This document shows, piece after piece, positions 48,701-55,942 of a stretch of 64,000 nucleotides of DNA. Each line of letters begins with the position of its first letter. The first letter of the stretch is position 1. Origin of the DNA: Thiobacillus sp. SCUT-2 (GTDB lineage Bacteria > Pseudomonadota > Gammaproteobacteria > Burkholderiales > Thiobacillaceae); assembly GCF_035621355.1 (NCBI RefSeq), contig NZ_CP141769.1, positions 1,302,001 to 1,366,000 of the forward strand. Reading direction: 5' to 3'. Below the pieces are notes generated by a model that had not been told where the DNA came from, did not search any database, and saw nothing but the letters and a program-made list of their open reading frames with translations. The position numbers and the translations under genes are program-made.

Positions 48701-49468
48701 CACGTTCGAGCCCCACACCATCAGGTAGGTGGAGTTGTACCAGTCGGCCGATTCCGGCACGTCGGTCTGCTCGCCCCACACCTGCGGCGAGGAGGGCGGC
48801 AGGTCGCAGTACCAGTCGTAGAACGAGCCGCACACGCCGCCGATCAGCGACAGATAGCGGCTGCCTGCGGCGTAGCTCACCATCGACATCGCCGGGATCG
48901 GCGAGAAGCCGTAGATCCGGTCAGGGCCGTATTCCTTGATGGTGTGGACGTTGGCGGCGGCGATGATCTCGGTCACCTCGTCCCAGCCGGCCCGGACGAA
49001 GCCGCCCTGGCCACGCACCGACTTGTAGCGCTTCGCCTTCTCGGGATCCTGGGTGATCGCCTTCCAGGCCTCGACCGGGTCCATGGCCTTGCGCGCCTCG
49101 CGCCACATCTCCATGAGCCGCCCGCGGATCAGCGGGTACTTCACGCGCTGCGCGGAATACACGTACCAGGAGTAGCTGGCGCCGCGCGGGCAGCCGCGCG
49201 GCTCGTGGTTCGGCAGGTCGGGGCGCGTGCGCGGGTAGTCGGTCTGCTGGATCTCCCAGGTGATCAGGCCGTTCTTGACGAAGATGCGCCAGCTGCACGA
49301 ACCCGTGCAGTTCACGCCGTGGGTCGAACGCACGACCTTGTCCTGCTGCCAGCGGCTGCGGTACGCGTTCTCCCAGCTGCGGTCTTCGTTGCTGACGACG
49401 CCGTGGCCGTTCGAGAACTCGGAGACACTCTTCTTGAAGAAGGTCAGACGGTCGAGGAAGTGACTCAT
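45767..49468 (-). CDS. narG: Respiratory nitrate reductase alpha subunit (molybdenum catalytic)
   Basis: 1233 residues from ATG 49468 (AGGAG seven bases upstream; an ATG eight codons earlier lacks a site). His50, Cys54, Cys58 and Cys93 match the FS0 [4Fe-4S] ligands of E. coli NarG almost position for position. The molybdopterin domains follow ([39 protein letters not shown] in part). NarG reduces nitrate to nitrite on the cytoplasmic side. It is the largest gene here and intact. Confidence 0.98.
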   Translation of the reverse strand: [1233 protein letters not shown]

Positions 49469-49494
49469 GTATTCGCTCCTTATGTCGCTCATGG

Positions 49495-49528
49495 GTGAGC
49501 GGTTAGCAGTGAGCAGGTAGCGGTGAGG
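49495..49528. repeat. 14-base tandem repeat in the narK2-narG gap
   Basis: GTGAGCGGTTAGCA, GTGAGCAGGTAGCG and GTGAGG: about 2.4 copies. The second copy onward (49509-49527) is a near-perfect inverted repeat with 49549-49567, which reaches into the narK2 stop codon, giving a long hairpin in the mRNA. Confidence 0.75.
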
Positions 49529-49563
49529 TGGAGGGGCGCCGCTTCCTGCTCACCGCCTACCGC

Positions 49564-51174
49564 TCACGGGTTCTTGATGTAGGCGTTCTTGCGCAGGTAG
49601 AACCACCAGTTCAGCACCAGGCAGACGGCGTAGAAGATGGCGAAGCCGTACATCGCGTTTTCCGGCGTGCCGGCCTTGATCTGGTCCTTGATCACCTCGG
49701 GGGCGATGAAGGAGCCGTAGGCCGCCACCGCCGACGTCCAGCCGAGCACCGGTCCCGCCTGCACGCGGTCGAAGATCACCCCGACCGTGCGGAAGGTCGA
49801 GCCATTGCCGATGCCGCTCGCGGCGAACAGCACGACGAACACCGCGAGGAACTGGGTGAAGTAGGCCTCCGGCGTGGCGGAGTGGTAGGCCTGCATCAGC
49901 ACGTATCCAGCATAGACCGAGGCGGCGACCATGACAGCCGAGATGACCTGGGTGACGATGGAGCCGCCGACCTTGTCCGAGATCCAGCCGCCGACGGGGC
50001 GGATCAGGGCGCCGACGAAGGGGCCGATCCAGGCGTATTGCAGCGCCGAGGGGGCGTGCGGATTCTTGGCGTGCACCCAGGCGCCCGTCGCGGCGTCGAG
50101 GGTGTGGCTGTCGCCGAAGATGACGGTGATCGACAGCGGCAGGGCCATCGAGAAGCCGATGAACGAACCGAAGGTGACCAGGTAGAGCGCCGTCATCGAC
50201 CAGGTGTGGCGGTTCTTGAAGATGGCGAACTGCTTGGCGATGTTCTCCTTCATGGTGCCGAACGCCGCGAGCTTGAGGATCAGCAGCGTGACGACGATGA
50301 TCAGCGGCATCGCCACCCACATGTTGAGGATGCCGAGGCCCGTCGGCGCAGGCAGGTAGAGATAGAGGCCGCCGATGGCCGGGACGAAGACCAGGGTGTA
50401 GAGCCAGGTGACCTTGATGAAGGCGAACAGCGTGCCGCCGATGTCGGGCGAGACCGACAGCAGGTTGTTCATGCCGAACCACGCGATGACGCCGAGGGGA
50501 ACCAGCGAGAGCACCCAGGTGAGGCCGGCGTTCTGGATGTAGGTCGGCGTGCCGGCGACGATCTTGCCGAAGATCCAGCCGCTGTCCTTCACCAGCGTCA
50601 TCGGCTCGCCGCCCAGCGCGCCGAACACGCTCACGGTCATCACCAGCGGGATCAGGATCTGCATGGTCGTCACGCCGAAGTTGCCGAGGCCCGCGTTGAT
50701 CCCGAGCGCGGTGCCCTGCAGACGCTTGGGAAAGAAGGTGCTGATGTTGGACATCGAGCTGGCGAAGTTGCCGCCGCCGACGCCCGACCACAGCGCCATC
50801 AGCTGGAAGGTCCACAGCGGCCAGTCGGGATGCTGCAGCACGATGCCGGTGCCGATCGCCGGCGCCAGCAGCATCGACGTCGTCAGGAAGATGACGTTGC
50901 GCCCGCCCGCCAGGCGGATGAAGAAGGAGGAGGGGATGCGCATGGTCGCGCCGGCGAGGCCGGAGATCGCGGTCAGCGTGAACAGCTCGTCCTTGCTGAA
51001 CGGGAAGCCCAGGTTGGACATCTGCACGGTGATGATGCCCCACATCAGCCATACGGCGAAGCCGCACAGCAGGGCCGGGACCGAGATCCACAGGTTGCGG
51101 TAGGCAATCTTCTTGCCGGTCGTTTCCCAGAAGGCCGGGTCTTCCGGGTTCCATTCCTTGATGTTGATGGACAT
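49564..51174 (-). CDS. narK2: Nitrate/nitrite antiporter, NarK2 type
   Basis: 536 residues. The N-terminus (KEWNPEDPAFWETTGKKIAYRNL) and RIPSSFFIRLAGGRN match E. coli NarK, and the second signature region is GNFASSMSNISTFFPKRLQGTALGINAGLGNFG. Conserved Arg residues in helices 2 and 8 fit nitrate binding. The type exchanges nitrate for nitrite. It follows narK1 by 25 bases and precedes narG. Confidence 0.95.
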   Translation of the reverse strand: MSINIKEWNPEDPAFWETTGKKIAYRNLWISVPALLCGFAVWLMWGIITVQMSNLGFPFSKDELFTLTAISGLAGATMRIPSSFFIRLAGGRNVIFLTTSMLLAPAIGTGIVLQHPDWPLWTFQLMALWSGVGGGNFASSMSNISTFFPKRLQGTALGINAGLGNFGVTTMQILIPLVMTVSVFGALGGEPMTLVKDSGWIFGKIVAGTPTYIQNAGLTWVLSLVPLGVIAWFGMNNLLSVSPDIGGTLFAFIKVTWLYTLVFVPAIGGLYLYLPAPTGLGILNMWVAMPLIIVVTLLILKLAAFGTMKENIAKQFAIFKNRHTWSMTALYLVTFGSFIGFSMALPLSITVIFGDSHTLDAATGAWVHAKNPHAPSALQYAWIGPFVGALIRPVGGWISDKVGGSIVTQVISAVMVAASVYAGYVLMQAYHSATPEAYFTQFLAVFVVLFAASGIGNGSTFRTVGVIFDRVQAGPVLGWTSAVAAYGSFIAPEVIKDQIKAGTPENAMYGFAIFYAVCLVLNWWFYLRKNAYIKNP

Positions 51175-51199
51175 GCTGCGCTCCTGCTTGGGGAAGGGG

Positions 51200-52453
51200 T
51201 TATTCGAGGGTGTCTGCCGCCGCAGACTTGATCACGGGCACCTTGCGCACCTCGGTGAGATACATCCAGATCAGCGAGACCCAGGTGACGCCGTACAGCA
51301 GCATGAAGATGCCGCTGTTGATGCCGGTGAGGTCGACGATGGCGCCGAACAGGATGGGGAGGACGAAGCCGCCGAGGCCGCCCATCAGCCCGACGATGCC
51401 GGAGATGACGCCGATGTTGTGCGGATACTCGTCCGAGATGTACTTGAACACCGAGGCCTTGCCGAATGCCCACGCCAGCCCGAGGATGAACAGCAGCGCG
51501 GTGAACGCCCAGACGTTGAGCCCGATGTGGAGGGCGACGTCGCCCTTGGTCGTGCGGACCACCATGTCGGTCTGCGGGTAGGAGAGCAGGAACAGGCAGA
51601 TCCACGACACCCACATGACCCACCAGGTCAGCCGATGGGCGCCGACGCGGTCCGAGATCCAGCCGCCGACCGCGCGCATCACCCCGCCCGGCAGCGAGAA
51701 TGCCGCCGCCATCAGCGCGGCGGTCTGGATCGAGAAGCCGTATTCGGAAATGAAGTACTTCGGCATCCACAGCGCCAGCGCGACGTAGCCGCCGAACACG
51801 ATCGAGTAGTACTGCGAGAGCTTCCAGACGTTCGGGTCCTTCAGCGCGGCGAGCTGCTGGCGGACCGTGACGTGGCCCGGGACGTGGTGCGCGGTGTCGG
51901 TGTAGGTGAAGATCCAGAACAGGATCGCCATCGCGAGCATGCCGATCGCGTACACGTGGGGAACCGACTGCCAGCCGTAGGCGACCACCAGCGACGGGGC
52001 GACGATCTTGGTCAGTGCCGCGCCCGAGTTGCCGGCGCCGAAGATCCCCATCGCGAAGCCCTGGCGCTGCTTGGGGAACCAGCGTGCGACGTAGGCGATG
52101 CCGACCGAGAACGAGCCGCCGGCCGCGCCGACGAAGAGGCCGAGCAGGAGGAACTGCCAGTATTGCGTGGCGTAGCCAATGAGCCAGATCGGCACCACCG
52201 TCGACAGCATCAGGACGAAGAACACGATGCGCCCGCCCAGCTTGTCGGTCCACATGCCGAGCGGCAGGCGGATCAGCGAGCCGGTGAGGACGGGGGTGGC
52301 CACCAGGATGCCGAACTCGGTTTCGTTGAGCCCCAGCAGCTTCTTGATCGGAATGCCGATGATGGCGAACATCATCCAGGCCGCGAAACACGCCGTGAAC
52401 GCGAGGGTGCTCAGGGTGAGCACGGAAAACTGTTTCTGCGCATGGGTGGCCAT
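51200..52453 (-). CDS. narK1: Nitrate transporter, NarK1 type
   Basis: 417 residues, 12 helices, MFS fold. SLIRLPLGMWTDKLGGR and GAAGGSFSVGIAYVARWFPKQRQGFAMGIFGAGNSGAA are nitrate-signature segments. The shorter NarK1 type is thought to be a nitrate/proton symporter that starts respiration, with NarK2 taking over once nitrite forms. As the first gene of the operon it is preceded by a 373-base control region with NarL-like heptamers. Confidence 0.95.
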   Translation of the reverse strand: MATHAQKQFSVLTLSTLAFTACFAAWMMFAIIGIPIKKLLGLNETEFGILVATPVLTGSLIRLPLGMWTDKLGGRIVFFVLMLSTVVPIWLIGYATQYWQFLLLGLFVGAAGGSFSVGIAYVARWFPKQRQGFAMGIFGAGNSGAALTKIVAPSLVVAYGWQSVPHVYAIGMLAMAILFWIFTYTDTAHHVPGHVTVRQQLAALKDPNVWKLSQYYSIVFGGYVALALWMPKYFISEYGFSIQTAALMAAAFSLPGGVMRAVGGWISDRVGAHRLTWWVMWVSWICLFLLSYPQTDMVVRTTKGDVALHIGLNVWAFTALLFILGLAWAFGKASVFKYISDEYPHNIGVISGIVGLMGGLGGFVLPILFGAIVDLTGINSGIFMLLYGVTWVSLIWMYLTEVRKVPVIKSAAADTLE

Positions 52454-52475
52454 GATCGCTCCTCTTCTGCGATTA

Positions 52476-52491
52476 CGGATTCGTTTATCCG
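52476..52491. promoter_or_regulatory. Inverted repeat close to the narK1 start
   Basis: CGGAT-TCGTTT-ATCCG lies 23 bases upstream of narK1, and ATTCG-TTTATC-CGAAT overlaps it. It would be in the 5' leader of the nar mRNA. The binding factor, if any, is unknown. Confidence 0.4.
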
Positions 52492-52562
52492 AATAGCTGA
52501 CTGCAGTGTATGCGCATAAGACCGGAAGAAAAGGAGGGGAATTCGCATGGAGCGAACCGTCC

Positions 52563-52587
52563 TACCTCCAGCGAGGTAGACGGGGTA
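52563..52587. promoter_or_regulatory. NarL-type heptamer cluster upstream of narK1
   Basis: TACCTCC-AG-CGAGGTA (52563-52578) has the 7-2-7 spacing of NarL sites; each half matches TACYYMT at six of seven bases. A third heptamer (reverse of CGGGGTA, 52581-52587) follows. narX, the sensor kinase for NarL, is encoded at the right edge and its own control region has the same heptamer. Confidence 0.5.
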
Positions 52588-52612
52588 GGCGGCTAAGGCC
52601 TCGCTGCGCAAG
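52569..52612 (+). other. Conserved-loop hairpin element, nar copy
   Basis: CAGCGAGG (52569-52576) pairs with CCTCGCTG (52599-52606) across a 22-base loop that contains GGTAGGCGGCTAAG; TGCGCAAG follows. The same loop and 3' sequence, in a stem of different sequence, occur at 63108-63146 upstream of narX/nosZ. It may be part of a leader RNA, a small RNA or a protein-binding DNA site. Confidence 0.5.
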
Positions 52613-52701
52613 GGGAAATCGGAACGGCACCGCGTGCGCATCGCGGGCCGGGGTCATTCGGGGTATCCCTTCGGACGCGTCCGCAGCCCGCCGTGGCGTG
52701 G

Positions 52702-52707
52702 TATATT
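52702..52707 (+). promoter_or_regulatory. Putative -10 element of the cytochrome c gene
   Basis: TATATT (five of six matches to TATAAT) in an AT-rich patch, 120 bases before the start. The -35 region is poor, which suggests an activator. Confidence 0.4.
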
Positions 52708-52826
52708 TTCCTCGAACGAAGCGCCCGCCGAACGGAGCAGCCGGTTGCGGTGAGCGGCGCGCGGTGCCGATGTCCCACCCTTTTCGAGAAGCAGCAACCT
52801 TTCAACTGACCCTGGAGGAAACGGAA

Positions 52827-53285
52827 ATGAAGAAGACTTCACTCGTACTGGCACTGTCGCTCGCCGCGCTGTTGGGCGCCTGCGGCAAGCAGGAGAGCCC
52901 CCCCGCCGAAGCCCCGGCACCCGCCCCGCAAGCGGCAGCGCCTGCGGCACCCGAGGCCGCCGCACCCGCAGCCCCCGAAGCTGCGGCGCCCGCTGCAGCG
53001 GCCGCAGAACCGAAGGCCGAAGGCAGCGACGACGTCGGCAAGAAGGTCTTTGGCGCCGTCTGCTCGATGTGCCATGCGTCCGGCGCCGCCGGTGCGCCGA
53101 AGTTCGGCAACAAGGAGGAGTGGGGCCCGCGCATCGCCCAGGGCAAGGACGTGCTGTACAAGCATGCGCTCGAGGGCTTCACCGGCTCCAAGGGCATGAT
53201 GCCTGCGCGTGGCGGTTCCGCTACGCTGAAGGACGACGAGGTGAAGGCGGCAGTGGACTACATGGTGCACAAGGCCCAGGAGTAA
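52827..53285 (+). CDS. Cytochrome c5-like lipoprotein
   Basis: 152 residues from ATG 52827, after GGAGGAAACGG. A lipoprotein signal (LAALLGAC) puts the protein on a membrane, and an Ala/Pro-rich flexible linker (about 20-65) precedes a single-heme domain with CSMCH, axial Met in GFTGSKGMMPARGG and a C-terminal helix. It is a class I cytochrome of the c5 type, likely an electron donor in the periplasm. It is divergent from nar and ends just before the nos operon; it may serve NosZ or a nitrite/nitric oxide reductase. Confidence 0.92.
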   Translation: MKKTSLVLALSLAALLGACGKQESPPAEAPAPAPQAAAPAAPEAAAPAAPEAAAPAAAAAEPKAEGSDDVGKKVFGAVCSMCHASGAAGAPKFGNKEEWGPRIAQGKDVLYKHALEGFTGSKGMMPARGGSATLKDDEVKAAVDYMVHKAQE

Positions 53286-53321
53286 ACCGGCGGGACGCGC
53301 CCATCCGGGCGCGCGACGAGG

Positions 53322-53356
53322 AAACGGGGGAGATCGCATCTCCCCCGTTTCTTTTT
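53322..53356 (+). terminator. Strong intrinsic terminator after the cytochrome gene
   Basis: AAACGGGGGAGAT-CGC-ATCTCCCCCGTTT, a perfect 13-bp stem with a three-base loop, then CTTTTT. It also separates the cytochrome gene from the convergent end of the nos operon. Confidence 0.93.
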
Positions 53357-53372
53357 GGCGGCTTGCGCCGGC

Positions 53373-53963
53373 TCAGTGCTGATGCGGCGCGCCGCGATAG
53401 AGTCCCTGCAGCACCGCAGGCGTGATCTGGGCGGCCGCGACGACCGCACCGCCGTGACGCCGCGCGAAGGCAGCGGCCGCATCGCGGCTCGCGAACGCGG
53501 GGAGGTCGGCCGTCCGCATGGGGCCGCGTGCCTCGGAACCCTGCACGAAGAAGGCAGCGGGGGCATCGATCCACTGGCCGCTTTCCACGTCGCGGACGTA
53601 GCGGGCGATGACGTCACCGCGCGTGTAGCGGCGGTCGTAATGGTCGACCCGCTGCAGGAAGACGAACAGGTCGATCGGCGAGTCGAAGTAATGCACGGCG
53701 CCGTCGCGGAAGATGACCTGCGCGCTCCAGTGCGGATGGCGGGCCGGATACATGCCGCACACCGGGCAGCGTGCGCCGGCGGGGATCGGGCGCGGCGCGA
53801 TCATTGGCAGGCCCGACGCCGGGTCGTAGGGCGTGGCGGGCGCGACGATGCAGAGGTCGTTGCGGATCACCTTCGGCTTGCCCGTCGGGGGCGCGTCGCC
53901 GAGCAGCAGCGGCACGACGAGCGCGGCGGCTCCCAGCGAGAGCAGCGCCGCCCGTGGGTTCAT
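53373..53963 (-). CDS. NosL-like protein (second NosL paralogue)
   Basis: 196 residues with an N-terminal signal sequence (LLSLGAAALVVPLLLG). RCPVCGMYPARHPHWSAQVIFRDG, then HYFDSPIDLFVFL, is the NosL core with its Cys-x-Cys-x-Met-type copper site (CPVCGM). The C-terminus WIDAPAAFFVQGSEARGPM... is also NosL-like. The lipoprotein NosL is encoded separately at 54600, so this is a divergent second member, perhaps a copper chaperone for another step. It is the last gene of the nos operon. Confidence 0.8.
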   Translation of the reverse strand: MNPRAALLSLGAAALVVPLLLGDAPPTGKPKVIRNDLCIVAPATPYDPASGLPMIAPRPIPAGARCPVCGMYPARHPHWSAQVIFRDGAVHYFDSPIDLFVFLQRVDHYDRRYTRGDVIARYVRDVESGQWIDAPAAFFVQGSEARGPMRTADLPAFASRDAAAAFARRHGGAVVAAAQITPAVLQGLYRGAPHQH

Positions 53964-54325
53964 GGCGCGACGCGGGAACCGAGCGTCGGGTCGTCGAGCA
54001 GGGCCCGGATCAGCTGCGCGAGGTTCGCTTCAGGCGCGGCGCCGGGCTGTGTGACCGGGTCGGCCACGACGCGCCCGGCGGCATCATGGAAATGGTTGGG
54101 AAAGGTCGCCAGCCCGCGGTGGAGCGGCGCCGTGTCGATCCCGGATTCGGCCTCGCCGTGGCGCCAGCGCAGCGAATAGGCGTCCGGCGCGGCATAGCGC
54201 ACGTCCAGCGTCACGCCGTTGCTGAGGCGCACGATCATCACGTCCTGCTTCTGCTCGATGGGCCCGTCGAGGGCGTCCGGAAACGCCTGTTCGAGCGTCG
54301 CGCCGAGTTCGATGTGAAGGCTCAT
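53960..54325 (-). CDS. TumE-like (DUF6516) small protein
   Basis: 121 residues, no signal peptide. DAYSLRWRHGEAESGIDTAPLHRGLATFPNHFHD resembles the core of DUF6516/TumE proteins (YSYHWQ...DNAPHH...FPHHxH), the toxin of the TumE-TumA pairs. Both ends overlap neighbours by four bases (ATGA), so it is translationally coupled within the nos operon. The usual HTH antitoxin is not next to it. Function in this operon is unknown; the family call comes from pattern recognition. Confidence 0.55.
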   Translation of the reverse strand: MSLHIELGATLEQAFPDALDGPIEQKQDVMIVRLSNGVTLDVRYAAPDAYSLRWRHGEAESGIDTAPLHRGLATFPNHFHDAAGRVVADPVTQPGAAPEANLAQLIRALLDDPTLGSRVAP

Positions 54326-54594
54326 GTCCGGTTGGCCTCCTGCAGGCTTTCGGCCAGCGCGGCACGGGCGGCATCGCGCGTGTCGGCGAGAATGCGCGCC
54401 GCGAGGTAGTACTCGTAGGTGGGATGCTCGTCCGCCTCGCCCGCCTCGATGCGCGCCAGCAGCGCCGCTTCGTCGGCCACGTCATGGGCGGCGAGGATCG
54501 CATTGCGATTCTCGCGGAGTTCGTAGGACAGCCTCGCCAGCTCCTCGATGGCCGTGGCGAGCTCGAAATCGATGCTTTCGAAGAATTCGGGCAT
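54322..54594 (-). CDS. Small helical protein of unknown function in the nos operon
   Basis: 90 residues from ATG 54594, all predicted helix and acidic (FELATAIEELARLSYELRENRNAILAAHDVADEAALLARIEAGEADEHPTYEYYLAARIL in pieces). It is not recognised. It lies 5 bases after nosL and overlaps the TumE-like gene by four bases; the pair look like partners. It does not resemble an HTH antitoxin. Confidence 0.7.
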   Translation of the reverse strand: MPEFFESIDFELATAIEELARLSYELRENRNAILAAHDVADEAALLARIEAGEADEHPTYEYYLAARILADTRDAARAALAESLQEANRT

Positions 54595-54599
54595 GGCAA

Positions 54600-55121
54600 T
54601 CACATGTTCCTGTCGTGGAGCACGCCGCCATCCAGCACCACCATGTCGGGGGTGATGTCGGCGAACCGGTAGACCTTGCCGCCATACTGGGCGGCGAACT
54701 TCGCCGCGTCCTGCTCGCGCGCGAAACTGGCGATGGTCGGCCCCATCGAGCCTTCCCGCTTGCTGCCGAAGACATAGTACGCCGTCTTGGCGTCGATCCA
54801 GTGGCCGCGCGGCGCATCCCAGTCGGCCACGCCCATGTCCTGCACGAAAATCCCGGTCACCTTGCGCACCTGTTCCGGCGTCAGGTAGATGTGAAACATC
54901 TCCACCGTGTCGCAGAAGAAGTCGGGCGCCTTCTGTCCGGAATAGAAGATCTGCGCCTTGGGGCCCGGGTAATCGGCGAGCAGCATGCCGTCGAGCGTGC
55001 ACGACGTATTGCGGTCGAAGTCCTGCGGGGCCACGGCGTCGGTATGCGCCGACTGGCCACAGCCGGCAAGCAGGGCGGCCATCAGGGCCGCGGACACGAG
55101 TCGTCGTCTAACGGGGGTCAT
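54600..55121 (-). CDS. nosL: Nitrous oxide reductase copper chaperone NosL
   Basis: 173 residues from ATG 55121, overlapping the nosY stop. A lipoprotein signal (MAALLAGC) is followed by NTSCTLDGMLLADYPGPKAQIFYSG, the NosL segment with Cys and Met copper ligands, and MHIYL-type sequence (here MFHIYLTPEQ), then GSMGPTIASFA. NosL delivers Cu(I) for assembly of NosZ's CuZ centre in the periplasm. Confidence 0.92.
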   Translation of the reverse strand: MTPVRRRLVSAALMAALLAGCGQSAHTDAVAPQDFDRNTSCTLDGMLLADYPGPKAQIFYSGQKAPDFFCDTVEMFHIYLTPEQVRKVTGIFVQDMGVADWDAPRGHWIDAKTAYYVFGSKREGSMGPTIASFAREQDAAKFAAQYGGKVYRFADITPDMVVLDGGVLHDRNM

Positions 55122-55933
55122 TTGCGGAATCTCCAGCTTGCGATCACGAGGGGAACTGCGATCCAGCCCAGCATCACCAGGCCCAGCAGCCACGGATCGG
55201 CCAGGGTTGGGGGAAAAACGGTCGCCAGTCCGTACAGGGTCCGGACGTCGTCGAGGGAAAAGATGTTGAGGATGCGGAACACGTCCGCGGGGTTGGCGAG
55301 CAGCAGGTAGGCGAACAGGTCGCCGCCCCACTGGCCGCCCGTCACCACCAGCGCGCCGAGCAGCAGCAGGTCGAACACGAGGACGAAGAAGAACCAGGTC
55401 GCGATCGCGAATCCCGACGCCCGGGTGCGGTCGGCCGCGAAGGTCGACAGCATGACCGCGAGGCTCAGGAAGGCGCAGCCCAGCAGCACCGAGCTCAGCA
55501 TGAAGCCGAAGTAGTGGAACAGCGCGGCAAGCTCGAGCTTGGTCGACAGCACGATCGCCACCAGGCCGAAGCCTGCGACGGTCGAGAAGGTGAGTGCACC
55601 GGCGAGCCCGAGGTACTTGCCGAGCAGCAGTTCCAGCCGGGTGATCGGCATCGACAGCAGCAGGTCGAGCGAACCGCGCTCGCGTTCGCCGACGATGGCG
55701 TCGAAACCCAGCACGAGCGCGATCAGCGGGATCAGGTAGATGACCAGGCTCACCAGGCTGGCGATGGTCACGTCGATCGAACGGAAGCCGACGGTGCCCT
55801 GCTGGGCGGCGCCGAAGTAGGCGATGACGAGGGCGAAGGCGGTGAACACCAGCGCGACGGCGAGCACCCAGCGGTTGCGGATGCGATCCCAGAATTCCTT
55901 GCCGGCAATGGTGGCGATCTGTCTGAATTCCAT
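55118..55933 (-). CDS. nosY: Nos ABC-type permease NosY
   Basis: 271 residues, six helices. TIAGKEFWDRIRNRWVL at the N-terminus, then GFDAIVGERERGSLDLLLSMPITRLELLLGKYLGL, is the NosY/ABC-2 signature. NosY forms the membrane complex with NosF and NosD that supports CuZ maturation. It overlaps nosL at one end and lies 9 bases after nosF. Confidence 0.95.
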   Translation of the reverse strand: MEFRQIATIAGKEFWDRIRNRWVLAVALVFTAFALVIAYFGAAQQGTVGFRSIDVTIASLVSLVIYLIPLIALVLGFDAIVGERERGSLDLLLSMPITRLELLLGKYLGLAGALTFSTVAGFGLVAIVLSTKLELAALFHYFGFMLSSVLLGCAFLSLAVMLSTFAADRTRASGFAIATWFFFVLVFDLLLLGALVVTGGQWGGDLFAYLLLANPADVFRILNIFSLDDVRTLYGLATVFPPTLADPWLLGLVMLGWIAVPLVIASWRFRK

Positions 55934-55942
55934 GTCGTCCCT

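Noticed and set aside
45734-49498. A 1254-codon + strand frame opposite narG
   Set aside because: Pure antisense shadow of narG, rich in R, V, H and D with no domain; length follows from GC bias at third positions.
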